A DNA stretch of 36,145 nt from JALZCH01 sp036400075 (GTDB taxonomy: Bacteria; Acidobacteriota; Blastocatellia; Pyrinomonadales; Pyrinomonadaceae), in the NCBI GenBank assembly GCA_036400075.1, contig DASWLV010000015.1, forward strand, positions 1-36,145. The letters are read 5' to 3'. The position numbers and the translations under genes are program-made. The notes beneath the pieces are model-generated. The model was given only the letters and a program-made list of their open reading frames with translations. It made no database searches and was not told where the DNA came from. Positions 15,734 through 22,931 of this stretch are shown here, piece by piece. Within the stretch, counting starts at the first letter, position 1; the number at the start of each line of letters is the position of its first letter.

Positions 15734-16315
15734 ATGTCTCGAAAACCCGGCTCAAAACAGTTGATTCTTGAGTTCTTTTTGCGGAATATCGGCAAAGTGC
15801 TTGAATCAAAAGATATTCAGTAAGCCAGTGGCGGTGCTGTCGAGTGGGCACGTCGAGTTCGTGAACTGCGAAATGAAGACGGCTACCAGATTCTTTCCCA
15901 CAAAGACCGCGCAAACTTAAAGCCCAATCAATATCTTTTGGAAACAGACAAACGAGTTCCGGCTTTCGCACGCGGTATTTCTAAAGAAACTCGCGCTTGG
16001 GTGCTTGAGAGGAATGGTTACACTTGCCAGATGTGCGGAGTTGCAGCGGGCGACCCTGATCCATTAGTCAAGAATAGAACCGTGCGACTAACGATGGGGC
16101 ATATAGTGGATAAATCAAAAGGCGGCGACGATACTCCAAATAATCTTCGAGCAGTTTGCACAAATTGTAATGAGGGCTTACAAAATACCGCTTTGCCAAA
16201 GCCAGACCAAATTCATTTGCTTGCTCAAATTCGACGGGCGACAATTAAAGACCAAGAGGCGGTGTTGAGTTGGTTACTTCAGAAGTTTAATTTGGAAAGC
16301 AAGAAAAAAAGTTAA
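15734..16315 (+). pseudogene. HNH restriction endonuclease interrupted by an in-frame stop
   Basis: Translation from the ATG at 15734 gives 29 codons, then TAA at 15821-15823, after which the same frame continues for 163 codons to 16315. Both sides read as one protein: before the stop LEFFLRNIGKVLESKDIQ; after it ASGGAVEWARRVRELRNEDG, a winged-helix-like specificity region. An HNH domain follows with C98-x2-C101 (CQMC), GHIVDKSKGGDD, NNLRAVC and a second CTNC. The HNH residues are intact, so a single nonsense change seems to have silenced it. A start at the TTG at 15938 would give an N-truncated 125-residue HNH protein, which I think unlikely to be native. It is the partner of the methyltransferase upstream. 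Confidence 0.75.
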
Positions 16316-16350
16316 AAACAAAATTGAATGTTAGTTAAGAAATAGCAGGG

Positions 16351-16607
16351 TTGGGGCGAGTAGCTATTGATTTGCATATCAACTACGAAACCGTCGAGCC
16401 GTTTTCGCTCGAATGTATCGAAACGGATGCTTCGCTGAAGAAAAAAGCCAAAACGAAAGTTTATTCGACGAGATTGTTGAAACCGTCGCCGAAGTGTTTA
16501 CCGTCAAGTTTGAAGATTACAAAGTACAGGTCATAGATTTGCTCAAACGAGTCTGCACCGTCTGCGTGCGGACAATGGAAATCATCAACCGTATGCCGAA
16601 AGAGTAA
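16351..16607 (+). pseudogene. Probable frameshifted small gene
   Basis: Two overlapping frames each hold part of a plausible protein. The first reads IDLHINYETVEPFSLECIE from about 16363, then loses character after KKKAKTKVY. The other takes over near 16460 with LFDEIVETVAEVFTVKFEDY and ends in INRMPKE at 16607. A single-base shift near 16455-16465 would join them into one protein of about 85 residues. No family is recognised. Alternatively only the second frame (64 residues, ATG at 16413) is expressed. Confidence 0.35.
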
Positions 16608-16681
16608 AACTCAAGCGGATAATCCAAAATGTCCCGTTCCGAATTGCAATACTTGACTTCGGGTGCGCGCACGGTCGGTTG

Positions 16682-16716
16682 CGTATCGCTCACCCGAAAC
16701 GACGGCGAGCGATACG
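16682..16716. repeat. Inverted repeat upstream of the kinase gene
   Basis: CGTATCGCTC (16682-16691) and GAGCGATACG (16707-16716) form a perfect 10-bp stem. There is no T-run. It lies about 75 nt before the P-loop kinase start, so it could be regulatory or a short palindromic repeat. Confidence 0.5.
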
Positions 16717-16792
16717 TCGCTTTAGTATTGCGGATTGCTTTTAACGTATCGCGCAACTTTAAAAGGAATCTGCCCACGGGAAGTCCGGAAAT

Positions 16793-17383
16793 ATGAACAG
16801 AAAACCAAAGTGCATCATCATTACAGGCAGGGCTGGAGCGGGAAAAACCACTCTTGCCGGGAAGCTTGGGGAACGTCTGTGGATGCCGGTGATAAGCCGC
16901 GATCAGATTAAAGAGGGCTACGTCAACACCTACGGGATCAAACACGATGAGCTTCCGCCTGATACGGATGGTCTCGTGACCGACTTTTTCTTCTGTATAG
17001 TGAATCAATATCTGGCGGGTAACATCTCTGTCGTCATCGAGGCGGCATTTCAGCACAAGGTTTGGGAGTACAGAATGCCTGAGATTCTTGAGTTGGCATC
17101 GCCATTGATTGTTCTATGCTCAGTTGATGATGTAATTGCCGCCAGACGCCATCTCCAAAGAGGCTTGGAGAATCCGAATCGGGAGTTTTATCACAGCGAT
17201 AACCGTGTTGTCCATTACAGGAAAACAGGCGAATTTTTACTTCCCGCCAATTACACGCCGCCGAAATTCAACGTCCCGACAATCGAGGTCTCGACAGATG
17301 GTGAATACATCCCTTGTATTGATGAGATTGTGAAGCAGATCCAATCATCAGACTCATCAGCACACGACGAACGTGACGGCTAA
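16793..17383 (+). CDS. P-loop kinase (AAA_33/zeta-like)
   Basis: A 196-residue P-loop NTPase. Walker A is GRAGAGKT at residues 12-19, just after the first beta strand (CIIIT). The SRDQIKEGY segment at about 35-43 and the VVIEAAFQ strand at about 80-87 fit small-molecule or zeta-toxin-like kinases that bind a substrate near a DxxK/R helix, and the HLQRG region carries likely lid arginines. The reaction is unknown. No antitoxin is evident next to it. It sits in an accessory zone with broken genes but is itself intact. The start is ATG 16793 with a weak GGAA upstream. The long antisense frame here is a shadow. Confidence 0.8.
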   Translation: MNRKPKCIIITGRAGAGKTTLAGKLGERLWMPVISRDQIKEGYVNTYGIKHDELPPDTDGLVTDFFFCIVNQYLAGNISVVIEAAFQHKVWEYRMPEILELASPLIVLCSVDDVIAARRHLQRGLENPNREFYHSDNRVVHYRKTGEFLLPANYTPPKFNVPTIEVSTDGEYIPCIDEIVKQIQSSDSSAHDERDG

Positions 17384-17427
17384 TACAAACGGAGAATTAT
17401 GGCTTCCGGCTGGAACGGATTCCGGTT

Positions 17428-17718
17428 TTATCTGCCGAAGAATCCCGGCTCCATCAAATACCAGTTATATAATCCAACCAATAATCCGATTCCGAATACC
17501 AGCAGGACAATAATTTTATCTTTCGTTGTTTCGGGCTTTCCCATTTTACCCGGAAACAACAACAGAAAAATCCCGCCTACCAATCCGACGGGAGCGAATG
17601 CGGCAAGTTTCGTCGAGTAGCTGCCCTCGGCGGTCAACTGATACCAGTTGTAATAAATTAAGCAGCTAAAAAGCAGAATAAGCGCTAATGCGAAAAGGCG
17701 GGCATTCAAATGACGCAT
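17428..17718 (-). CDS. Small three-pass membrane protein
   Basis: A 96-residue protein with three hydrophobic helices at about 7-25, 38-57 and 68-88, separated by short polar loops, and ending LMEPGFFGR. The inner-membrane location is clear; no family is recognised. It converges with the P-loop kinase, 44 nt away. An SD-like GGAG lies rather far upstream of the ATG at 17718. Confidence 0.7.
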   Translation of the reverse strand: MRHLNARLFALALILLFSCLIYYNWYQLTAEGSYSTKLAAFAPVGLVGGIFLLLFPGKMGKPETTKDKIIVLLVFGIGLLVGLYNWYLMEPGFFGR

Positions 17719-17989
17719 AAATCTTATCTACGCTCCAGGTAATTTATTAAAGCCATAACGCGCCGGATTCTACTGCAAAAAAGGAAGGAGCGTCAATTGA
17801 GATGACTAAATCAAAGTAACAGATTGCGCCTCGCGCCTGATAATTTGCTGGAAATGAAAACGAAGAAGCACTTTGTCATATTGATCCTAGCTTCGCTGAT
17901 AAAAAAAAACGAAGCAAAACGTTTTAATGGGTATGAAGATGGCTGTTTCCACCGTCGCGTCCAGTGATTTGTTCGCCCACAAGTTCAGG

Positions 17990-18401
17990 TCAGCGAAGCT
18001 GCTTGAAATACACAATCTCAGGGTCGCCTTCGTCCAAATTATGAATTACTCCGCTTAAAACATAATCCAGCTTTGTCAGTAGCGATTGCATCGGCAAATT
18101 AGAAAGGTTTGTCGAAGTGAACAATTTAGGCGTTTGACAAAGCGACTCCAGATGTCGCAGCAATGCCGCGCCGGCGGTGGTCGGAATGGATGTAAAGCAT
18201 ATCAATACAACCGACATAATAAAAAGTGTAATTTAAGACGCCGTAACCGATAACTTTTTCGTCTATAACAGCAACAAAGCAATTCCCTGAAAAGACTTCC
18301 CGACGGATAAACTCCCTACGGTCATTTTCCTGTTGTGCGATAAGGTCAAACGAGCAAAGAGCTTGAATATCATTTTCCACGGCTGGGCGAATAGAAATCA
18401 T
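17990..18401 (-). pseudogene. GNAT acetyltransferase with a frameshift
   Basis: From the ATG at 18401 the first frame encodes a GNAT N-terminal half: MISIRPAVENDIQALCSFD, then VIGYGVLNYTFYYVGCIDML, YIHSDHRRRGIAA (the acetyl-CoA loop), after which it ends within about 9 codons at 18126. A second minus-strand frame continues the family pattern exactly there (AALLRHLES, LCQTPKLFTSTNLSNLP) and runs to a stop at 17990. A one-base change near 18160-18175 restores a single protein of about 137 residues. A sequencing error is possible; otherwise the gene is inactive. Confidence 0.65.
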
Positions 18402-18898
18402 ATTTCACTCAAAACTCAAAATACTCCTCACGCCTGCAAAAGCAGGATGGGCTGCGCCGCATTTGTGAAAAGCTAACAGTTAAGAATTTGATTAAGTTTT
18501 CAGTAATTAAAAGACTTGCGTGAGCTATTATACTTGTAAAAAGAGAATCCACAAATGATTTATGGAAGAAAGCAAACTTTGAACTATCCCAATGCTTTAA
18601 ACAATGCCGCTACTGACCGTTTAGAGCGAATCAACATAGTATGTCCGTGTCAGTACCTTGAACGGTAGTGAGCGAGTCATTAACAAACCCGCTCACTACC
18701 GTTCGCGGTACTGACTGTGATGCCTGACTTAAGCGGACACTGATTCCATAATTGCTCTAGATATTTTGACACGATGCAGAAAACTGTCAGGCGAGCTTTA
18801 AAGGCGCGGCTTTTTTTATTCCGCAGCAATTCAAACAGTTTACGCGGGTTGACGTATAACCATTTGTGCAGAATCTTAAATTTCGCTTACATTCTTAA
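18402..18898. other. Intergenic region with a long palindromic repeat
   Basis: About 500 nt without a recognisable gene. The only strong structure is the inverted repeat at 18649-18715, listed separately. A plausible promoter for the M16 operon may lie near 18840-18890, but I cannot fix it. Confidence 0.5.
18649..18715. repeat. Long palindromic (REP/MITE-like) element
   Basis: Two 26-nt arms, 18649-18674 and 18690-18715, are perfectly complementary except for an internal TT/GC mismatch: GTCAGTACC, then the GAACGGTAGTGAGCG block, a 15-nt loop, then the mirror image ending GGTACTGAC. There is no T-run, so it is not a simple terminator. The form is typical of dispersed palindromic repeats. Confidence 0.85.
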
Positions 18899-19018
18899 TT
18901 GAGGAAAATTTTGCAGATGCGAAAAACTCTGCTCCGCTTTTGTCGCTTCCCTGCCAGCCTCCGCTTCGGCGGCGCATTAGCAGCGAAAGCGCCGGGCGCG
19001 TTAGCAATAAATATAATA

Positions 19019-20317
19019 ATGAATTCAACAGCTACAACTCCGAAATTACAACCGATTCCGATTGAACAGTTCACTTTGGACAACGGCTTGCGCGTCGTGA
19101 TGAGCAAAGACGATTCGATTCCGGTCGTCTCGGTCGCCGTTTATTACGATGTCGGCTCGCGCAATGAGCGCGAAGGTCGCACGGGTTTCGCGCACCTGTT
19201 CGAGCATATGATGTTTCAAGGCTCGGAAAACGTCCCGAAAGCTGGGCATTTTCAGTTTATCGAGCGAAACGGCGGAACGATGAACGGCACGACTTCGACC
19301 GAGCGGACAAATTATTTTGAAACGCTCCCGGCAAATCAACTGCCGCTTGCGCTCTGGCTCGAATCCGACCGGATGCGCTCGCTCAAAGTGACGCACGAAA
19401 ATCTAGATAATCAGCGCGAAGCCGTCAAGGAAGAAAAACGTCTGCGTTACGACAATCAGCCTTACGGGCAGGTTTTTGTGACGATTTCCGAAATGATTTA
19501 CAAAAACTTTGCCAACGCGCATTCGACCATCGGTTCGATGGACGATCTGGACGACGCGACGGTTGACGATGTGACCGAGTTTTTCCGAATTTATTACGCG
19601 CCGAACAATGCAGTCTTGACGATTGTCGGTTCATTCGAGCCGGACGAAGCGCGCACGCTCGTGGAAAAATATTTCGGCTCGATTCCGTCGCAGCCGAAGC
19701 CCGCACAGATTGATGTTAACGAACCTGCGGAAGTCGCAGTGCGGCAGAAAACGCTCGAAGACGCGCACGCGCCGTTTCCGGCGTTTTTGATCGGTTATAA
19801 AGCGCCGCCGCGCAGATCCGATGAGTTTGCCGCGCTTGAGCTTGCCGGAAAATTGCTGTACGACGGCGAATCTTCGCGACTTTATCAAAAGCTCGTCAAA
19901 GGCGATGAATCAATCGTCCAGCTTTTCGGTTTCACGGACGAGCGACGCGGACCTTCTTCGGTTTTAATCGGCGCGATTCCGAAACCCGGACACGACGTAA
20001 AGCAAATTCGCCAGGTTATGTTCGACGAAATCAGGCAAATGGCGACTGCCGGACCGAGTGCGGAAGAAATGGAAAAGCTTCGCAACGGTTTGATTAACGA
20101 CGAAGTTCGCGGACGCCAAAGCTCGATGTATCGCGCGCAGCGTCTCGCGGAAGCCGCTCTTTACGACGACGATCCGAATCTGGTCAACACAGAGCTTGAA
20201 CGAATGCTCAAAATCACGCCCGAACAAATCAAATCGGCGGTCGCTAAATACCTTAACACCGAAAACCGCGCCGAATTGGATGTCGTTCCGGCACAGGAGA
20301 AATCCGACGAGGAATAA
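19019..20317 (+). CDS. M16 family zinc metallopeptidase, catalytic subunit
   Basis: A 432-residue M16B peptidase from the ATG at 19019. The inverted zinc motif HLFEH is at 59-63, with the distal glutamate in REAVKEEKR at about 138-139. The C-terminal half has the family's substrate-grasping lobe (GYKAPPRRSDEF, then GKLLYDGESSRLYQKLV). The frame stays open up to a TTG at 18899; the added 40 residues are basic and A/G-rich with no family match, so I prefer 19019, though an ATG at 18917 is possible. No SD is visible. A second M16 protein without zinc ligands follows 31 nt later, matching the catalytic/non-catalytic pairs known in this family. Confidence 0.92.
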   Translation: MNSTATTPKLQPIPIEQFTLDNGLRVVMSKDDSIPVVSVAVYYDVGSRNEREGRTGFAHLFEHMMFQGSENVPKAGHFQFIERNGGTMNGTTSTERTNYFETLPANQLPLALWLESDRMRSLKVTHENLDNQREAVKEEKRLRYDNQPYGQVFVTISEMIYKNFANAHSTIGSMDDLDDATVDDVTEFFRIYYAPNNAVLTIVGSFEPDEARTLVEKYFGSIPSQPKPAQIDVNEPAEVAVRQKTLEDAHAPFPAFLIGYKAPPRRSDEFAALELAGKLLYDGESSRLYQKLVKGDESIVQLFGFTDERRGPSSVLIGAIPKPGHDVKQIRQVMFDEIRQMATAGPSAEEMEKLRNGLINDEVRGRQSSMYRAQRLAEAALYDDDPNLVNTELERMLKITPEQIKSAVAKYLNTENRAELDVVPAQEKSDEE

Positions 20318-20348
20318 AACTCGCTTCGTCCGTCACAAAAACAATAAG

Positions 20349-22067
20349 ATGAACCAACAAACAGAAGATTTTCGCAAAAGCGCGCCCACGCCACTCGCGC
20401 CGCGCTCGATAAATTTACCTAATCCTTCGGAAACCGTTTTGCCGAACGGTTTGAAAGTGGTCGTTGTCGAAGACAAACGGCTTCCGATTACAAGTTTCCG
20501 GCTCTCTTTTCGTTCCGGCACATCGAACGATCCCGCTGAATTGCACGGTTTGACGGCGATGACGGCTTCGCAGCTTAATGAAGGAACGACGACTCGCACG
20601 AGCCTGCAAATCGCCGAAGAAGTCGAGCGCATTGGCGCCAGCTTGCACGCCGCGCCGTCGGCTGATTTCACGACCGTTTCCGCTTCGGCTCTTTCCAATT
20701 ACGCGCCGGAGATTCTGCGGCTGATGGCTGACGTGGTTTTAAATCCATCGTTTCCCGAAAGCGAGCTTGCGCTCGCCAAACAAAACACTTTGCAAAATCT
20801 GCAATATCAACGCTCGCAGCCGGATTTTCTGTCGAACGAGAAAGTATCGCAAGTGATTTTCGGACAGCACCCGTACAGCCGCGTCGCACCGACACCCGAA
20901 TCAATCAACTCGATGACGCGCGAACGGCTTATCGCTTGTCATCGGCAGATGTTTGTTCCGAACAACGCAGTGCTGATAATTGTCGGCGATGTTGACCAAG
21001 CCGCGATGATGCACGAAGTCGAAACGCTTTTCGGCAAATGGCAGCAAGGCGAAACCGCAAATCCCGGCTTTCCGTCTCCGCCCGCGCGAACGGAGCGCAG
21101 CATTTACGTCGTTGACCGCCCCGGTTCGGCGCAATCGAATATCGCTCTGGCAAATATCGCTCTGCCGCGCACGAGTCCCGATTATTTTCCGGTTTTATTG
21201 ATGAATCAGATTTTAGGTGGCGGCGCTTCGTCGCGTTTGTTTATGAATCTGCGCGAAGAGAAAGGCTACACTTATGGCGCTTACTCGTCGTTTGATATGC
21301 GGAAAACGGCGGGCGCGTTTGAAGCGAGCGCGGAAGTTCGCACGGATGTGACGGGCGCGTCGCTCAAAGAGTTTTTCGCCGAGCTTGACCGTATTCGCAC
21401 TGAAGAAGTGCCCGCACAAGAGCTGCAAGATGCGAAAAATTATCTGACCGGCGTTTTCCCGATTCGACTCGAAACGCAGGAAGGCTTGACCGGACAGATT
21501 CTGGCGACGCAGTTGTACGATCTGCCCACTGATTATCTGGCAACTTACCGCGAAAATATCAATGCTGTAACCGCATCGGACATTCAGCGCGTCGCGCAAA
21601 AATACATTATGCCCGAACGTCTTGCAATCGTCATCGTCGGCGATGCTGCGGCAATCAGCGAACAAATTAAACCCTTTGCCGAGAAAATCGAATATTTCGA
21701 GGCTTCGGGAAAATCAAAGGAGCTTAATAAAACTATGAACAATTCCGCAGGAAACACGACGGCTGACGGAACCTGGAATCTTTCGGTTTCAACTCCGCAA
21801 GGTGATTTGCCGATTTCGGTCACTTTAACAACCGACGGCAGCAATCTGAGCGGTACAATCAACTCTCCCTTGTTTGGTAACGCCGACATCACGGGCGGTT
21901 CGGTTGACGGTAATAAAGTCAACGCCGTTAGCGCCGTTAGCTTTCAAGGTCAATCAATCGAAGTCAAAATCAACGGCACAATCGAAGGCAATTCGATGAA
22001 AGGCAGCGTTACGGCTTCGATACCGGGAATTCCCGAATTATCCTTTACCGGAACAAAAACCGATTAA
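20349..22067 (+). CDS. M16-family protein, non-catalytic subunit with extra C-terminal domain
   Basis: A 572-residue M16 homologue from the ATG at 20349. The place of the zinc motif reads LHGLTAMTASQLNEGT, with no HxxEH, so it cannot bind catalytic zinc. The R/Y motif of the C-terminal lobe, EEKGYTYGAYSSF, is well kept; in M16 pairs the non-catalytic partner supplies these substrate-binding residues. M16 sequence ends near residue 460. Residues 470-572 are an unrelated beta-rich tail (GTWNLSVSTPQGDLPISVTL, then INGTIEGNSMKGSV) resembling small lipocalin-like secreted domains. It is in an operon with the upstream peptidase. The tRNA-Lys gene starts 47 nt after its stop. Confidence 0.9.
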   Translation: MNQQTEDFRKSAPTPLAPRSINLPNPSETVLPNGLKVVVVEDKRLPITSFRLSFRSGTSNDPAELHGLTAMTASQLNEGTTTRTSLQIAEEVERIGASLHAAPSADFTTVSASALSNYAPEILRLMADVVLNPSFPESELALAKQNTLQNLQYQRSQPDFLSNEKVSQVIFGQHPYSRVAPTPESINSMTRERLIACHRQMFVPNNAVLIIVGDVDQAAMMHEVETLFGKWQQGETANPGFPSPPARTERSIYVVDRPGSAQSNIALANIALPRTSPDYFPVLLMNQILGGGASSRLFMNLREEKGYTYGAYSSFDMRKTAGAFEASAEVRTDVTGASLKEFFAELDRIRTEEVPAQELQDAKNYLTGVFPIRLETQEGLTGQILATQLYDLPTDYLATYRENINAVTASDIQRVAQKYIMPERLAIVIVGDAAAISEQIKPFAEKIEYFEASGKSKELNKTMNNSAGNTTADGTWNLSVSTPQGDLPISVTLTTDGSNLSGTINSPLFGNADITGGSVDGNKVNAVSAVSFQGQSIEVKINGTIEGNSMKGSVTASIPGIPELSFTGTKTD

Positions 22068-22114
22068 TAACGATTGAAGCCTGACGGTTTTTGTTGTATT
22101 TTAATTTGTGCTTT

Positions 22115-22465
22115 GGGTCGTTAGCTCAGTTGGTAGAGCAGTTGACTCTTGTTATTTGAAACGGGAGCCTTTGTTGGAAACAACAAAGTGAATAATGCGG
22201 CTGTATGCTGGAACACCCTGAGAGCTTCAAGTACGTTTTTTGAGCGTGACAATCTTGAAGATTGGGCAATCAGCAGGCAACTCTTGAAATTAGTTTTAGT
22301 TTCAAGAAAGCCCTCAGAGACTGTACGCCGCACGCCCAAACAGTTTCGGCTGTGGGCGATGAGACAGTCCAGACTACAACGCTCTTTTTAATAAATGGCG
22401 GCTGGTGAAAGCCAGTGTGGTAGGTAATCAACGGGTCACTGGTTCGAGCCCAGTACGACCCACCA
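22115..22465 (+). tRNA. tRNA-Lys(CUU), split by a group I intron
   Basis: Exons 22115-22149 and 22425-22465 join into a 76-nt tRNA with encoded CCA. The acceptor stem GGGUCGU/ACGACCC, D-arm GCUC/GAGC, anticodon stem GUUGA/UCAAC and T-arm ACUGG/CCAGU with loop UUCGAGC all pair perfectly. The joined anticodon loop is CUCUUAA, anticodon CUU for lysine; the sequence closely resembles E. coli tRNA-Lys. The interruption falls between anticodon positions 35 and 36. It may be cotranscribed with the M16 operon ending at 22067. A terminator follows at 22504. Confidence 0.95.
22150..22424 (+). ncRNA. Group I self-splicing intron in the tRNA-Lys anticodon
   Basis: A 275-nt intron. P1 pairs CUCU of the exon plus UGUU with AACGGGAG (22160-22167), placing the required U-G wobble at the 5' splice site after 22149. 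The intron ends in G (22424). P2 is CUUUGUUG-GAAA-CAACAAAG (22169-22188). P3 is UGCGGC (22196-22201) with GCCGCA (22327-22332). P4 is UGCUG/CAGCA (22206-22210, 22271-22275). P5 extension is CUUCAAG/CUUGAAG. P6a is CUUGAAA/UUUCAAG. P7 is GACUGU (22319-22324) with ACAGUC (22364-22369). P8 is CGCCC/GGGCG. P9 is GCUGG/CCAGU (22401-22416). P3 and P7 interleave as the group I core requires. There is no homing-endonuclease ORF. Subgroup IC3-like is inferred from the size and tRNA site. Confidence 0.93.
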
Positions 22466-22503
22466 AAGTTTTCAATAACTTGCGGTAAGTAGTAAGTAAA
22501 TCT

Positions 22504-22547
22504 AAAAGTGCAGTGTAGCGAAAAATGCAGCGGCTACCTGCACTTTT
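22504..22547 (+). terminator. Terminator after tRNA-Lys
   Basis: AAAAGTGCAG-t-GTAGC (22504-22519) pairs with GCTAC-CTGCACTTTT (22533-22547) and is followed by TAGTTTTTA. It is a long intrinsic terminator 38 nt after the tRNA CCA. Confidence 0.85.
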
Positions 22548-22720
22548 TAGTTTTTATGCTTGTATTGCCAATCGAACGCATTCCATTTTCTTGATTGCAT
22601 CAGGATGGTGTCTTTCGGTCGGATGAGCGTATCATGTAACCAGAGGTCACCTCCCAACTCTGCAAAACGTGCAGCGATGTGTGAAGTAAATCGTAAATCC
22701 TGAACTACTCGATACCACCG
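22547..22720 (-). pseudogene. Possible C-terminal gene remnant
   Basis: A 57-codon minus-strand frame without a usable N-terminal start ends in TAA at 22547. It reads like real protein (IAARFAELGGDLWLHDTLIR, then MQSRKWNAFDWQYKHKN). A TAG lies directly upstream in frame. No family is recognised. It may be the tail of a gene lost when the neighbouring DNA inserted. The rest of 22721-22931 shows nothing I can identify. Confidence 0.35.
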
Positions 22721-22931
22721 GGGCTAATCGTACCTTTGTTGGGAGGACGTAATTTTACCGGCTAATTATGGGTTAGTGTGCCTATTATCCAGTTATTGAA
22801 TTCCGAAAAGCATCTCAATCCACCCCTATGGAATAGGGCAATCTAAAGCCTTTATTTATTATAAGTTGCGACAGTGTTCTCAAAGATAAATATAAAAGTA
22901 AGCTGCCAAGTGTTCGGTTGCCCTTAGTTAT

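Noticed and set aside
15938..16315. A separate 125-residue HNH gene from a TTG start
   Set aside because: The same frame upstream of the TTG back to the TAA reads as protein, and a proper ATG with a coherent N-terminus is present at 15734, so it is one interrupted gene.
16517..17056. 179-codon minus-strand open frame
   Set aside because: Lies opposite the intact P-loop kinase, which has clear family motifs; no domain seen.
22149..22391. Open frame on the plus strand inside the tRNA-Lys intron, and another at 22121-22339 on the minus strand
   Set aside because: The RNA structure of the group I intron fully explains this sequence, and the frames have no homing-endonuclease motif.
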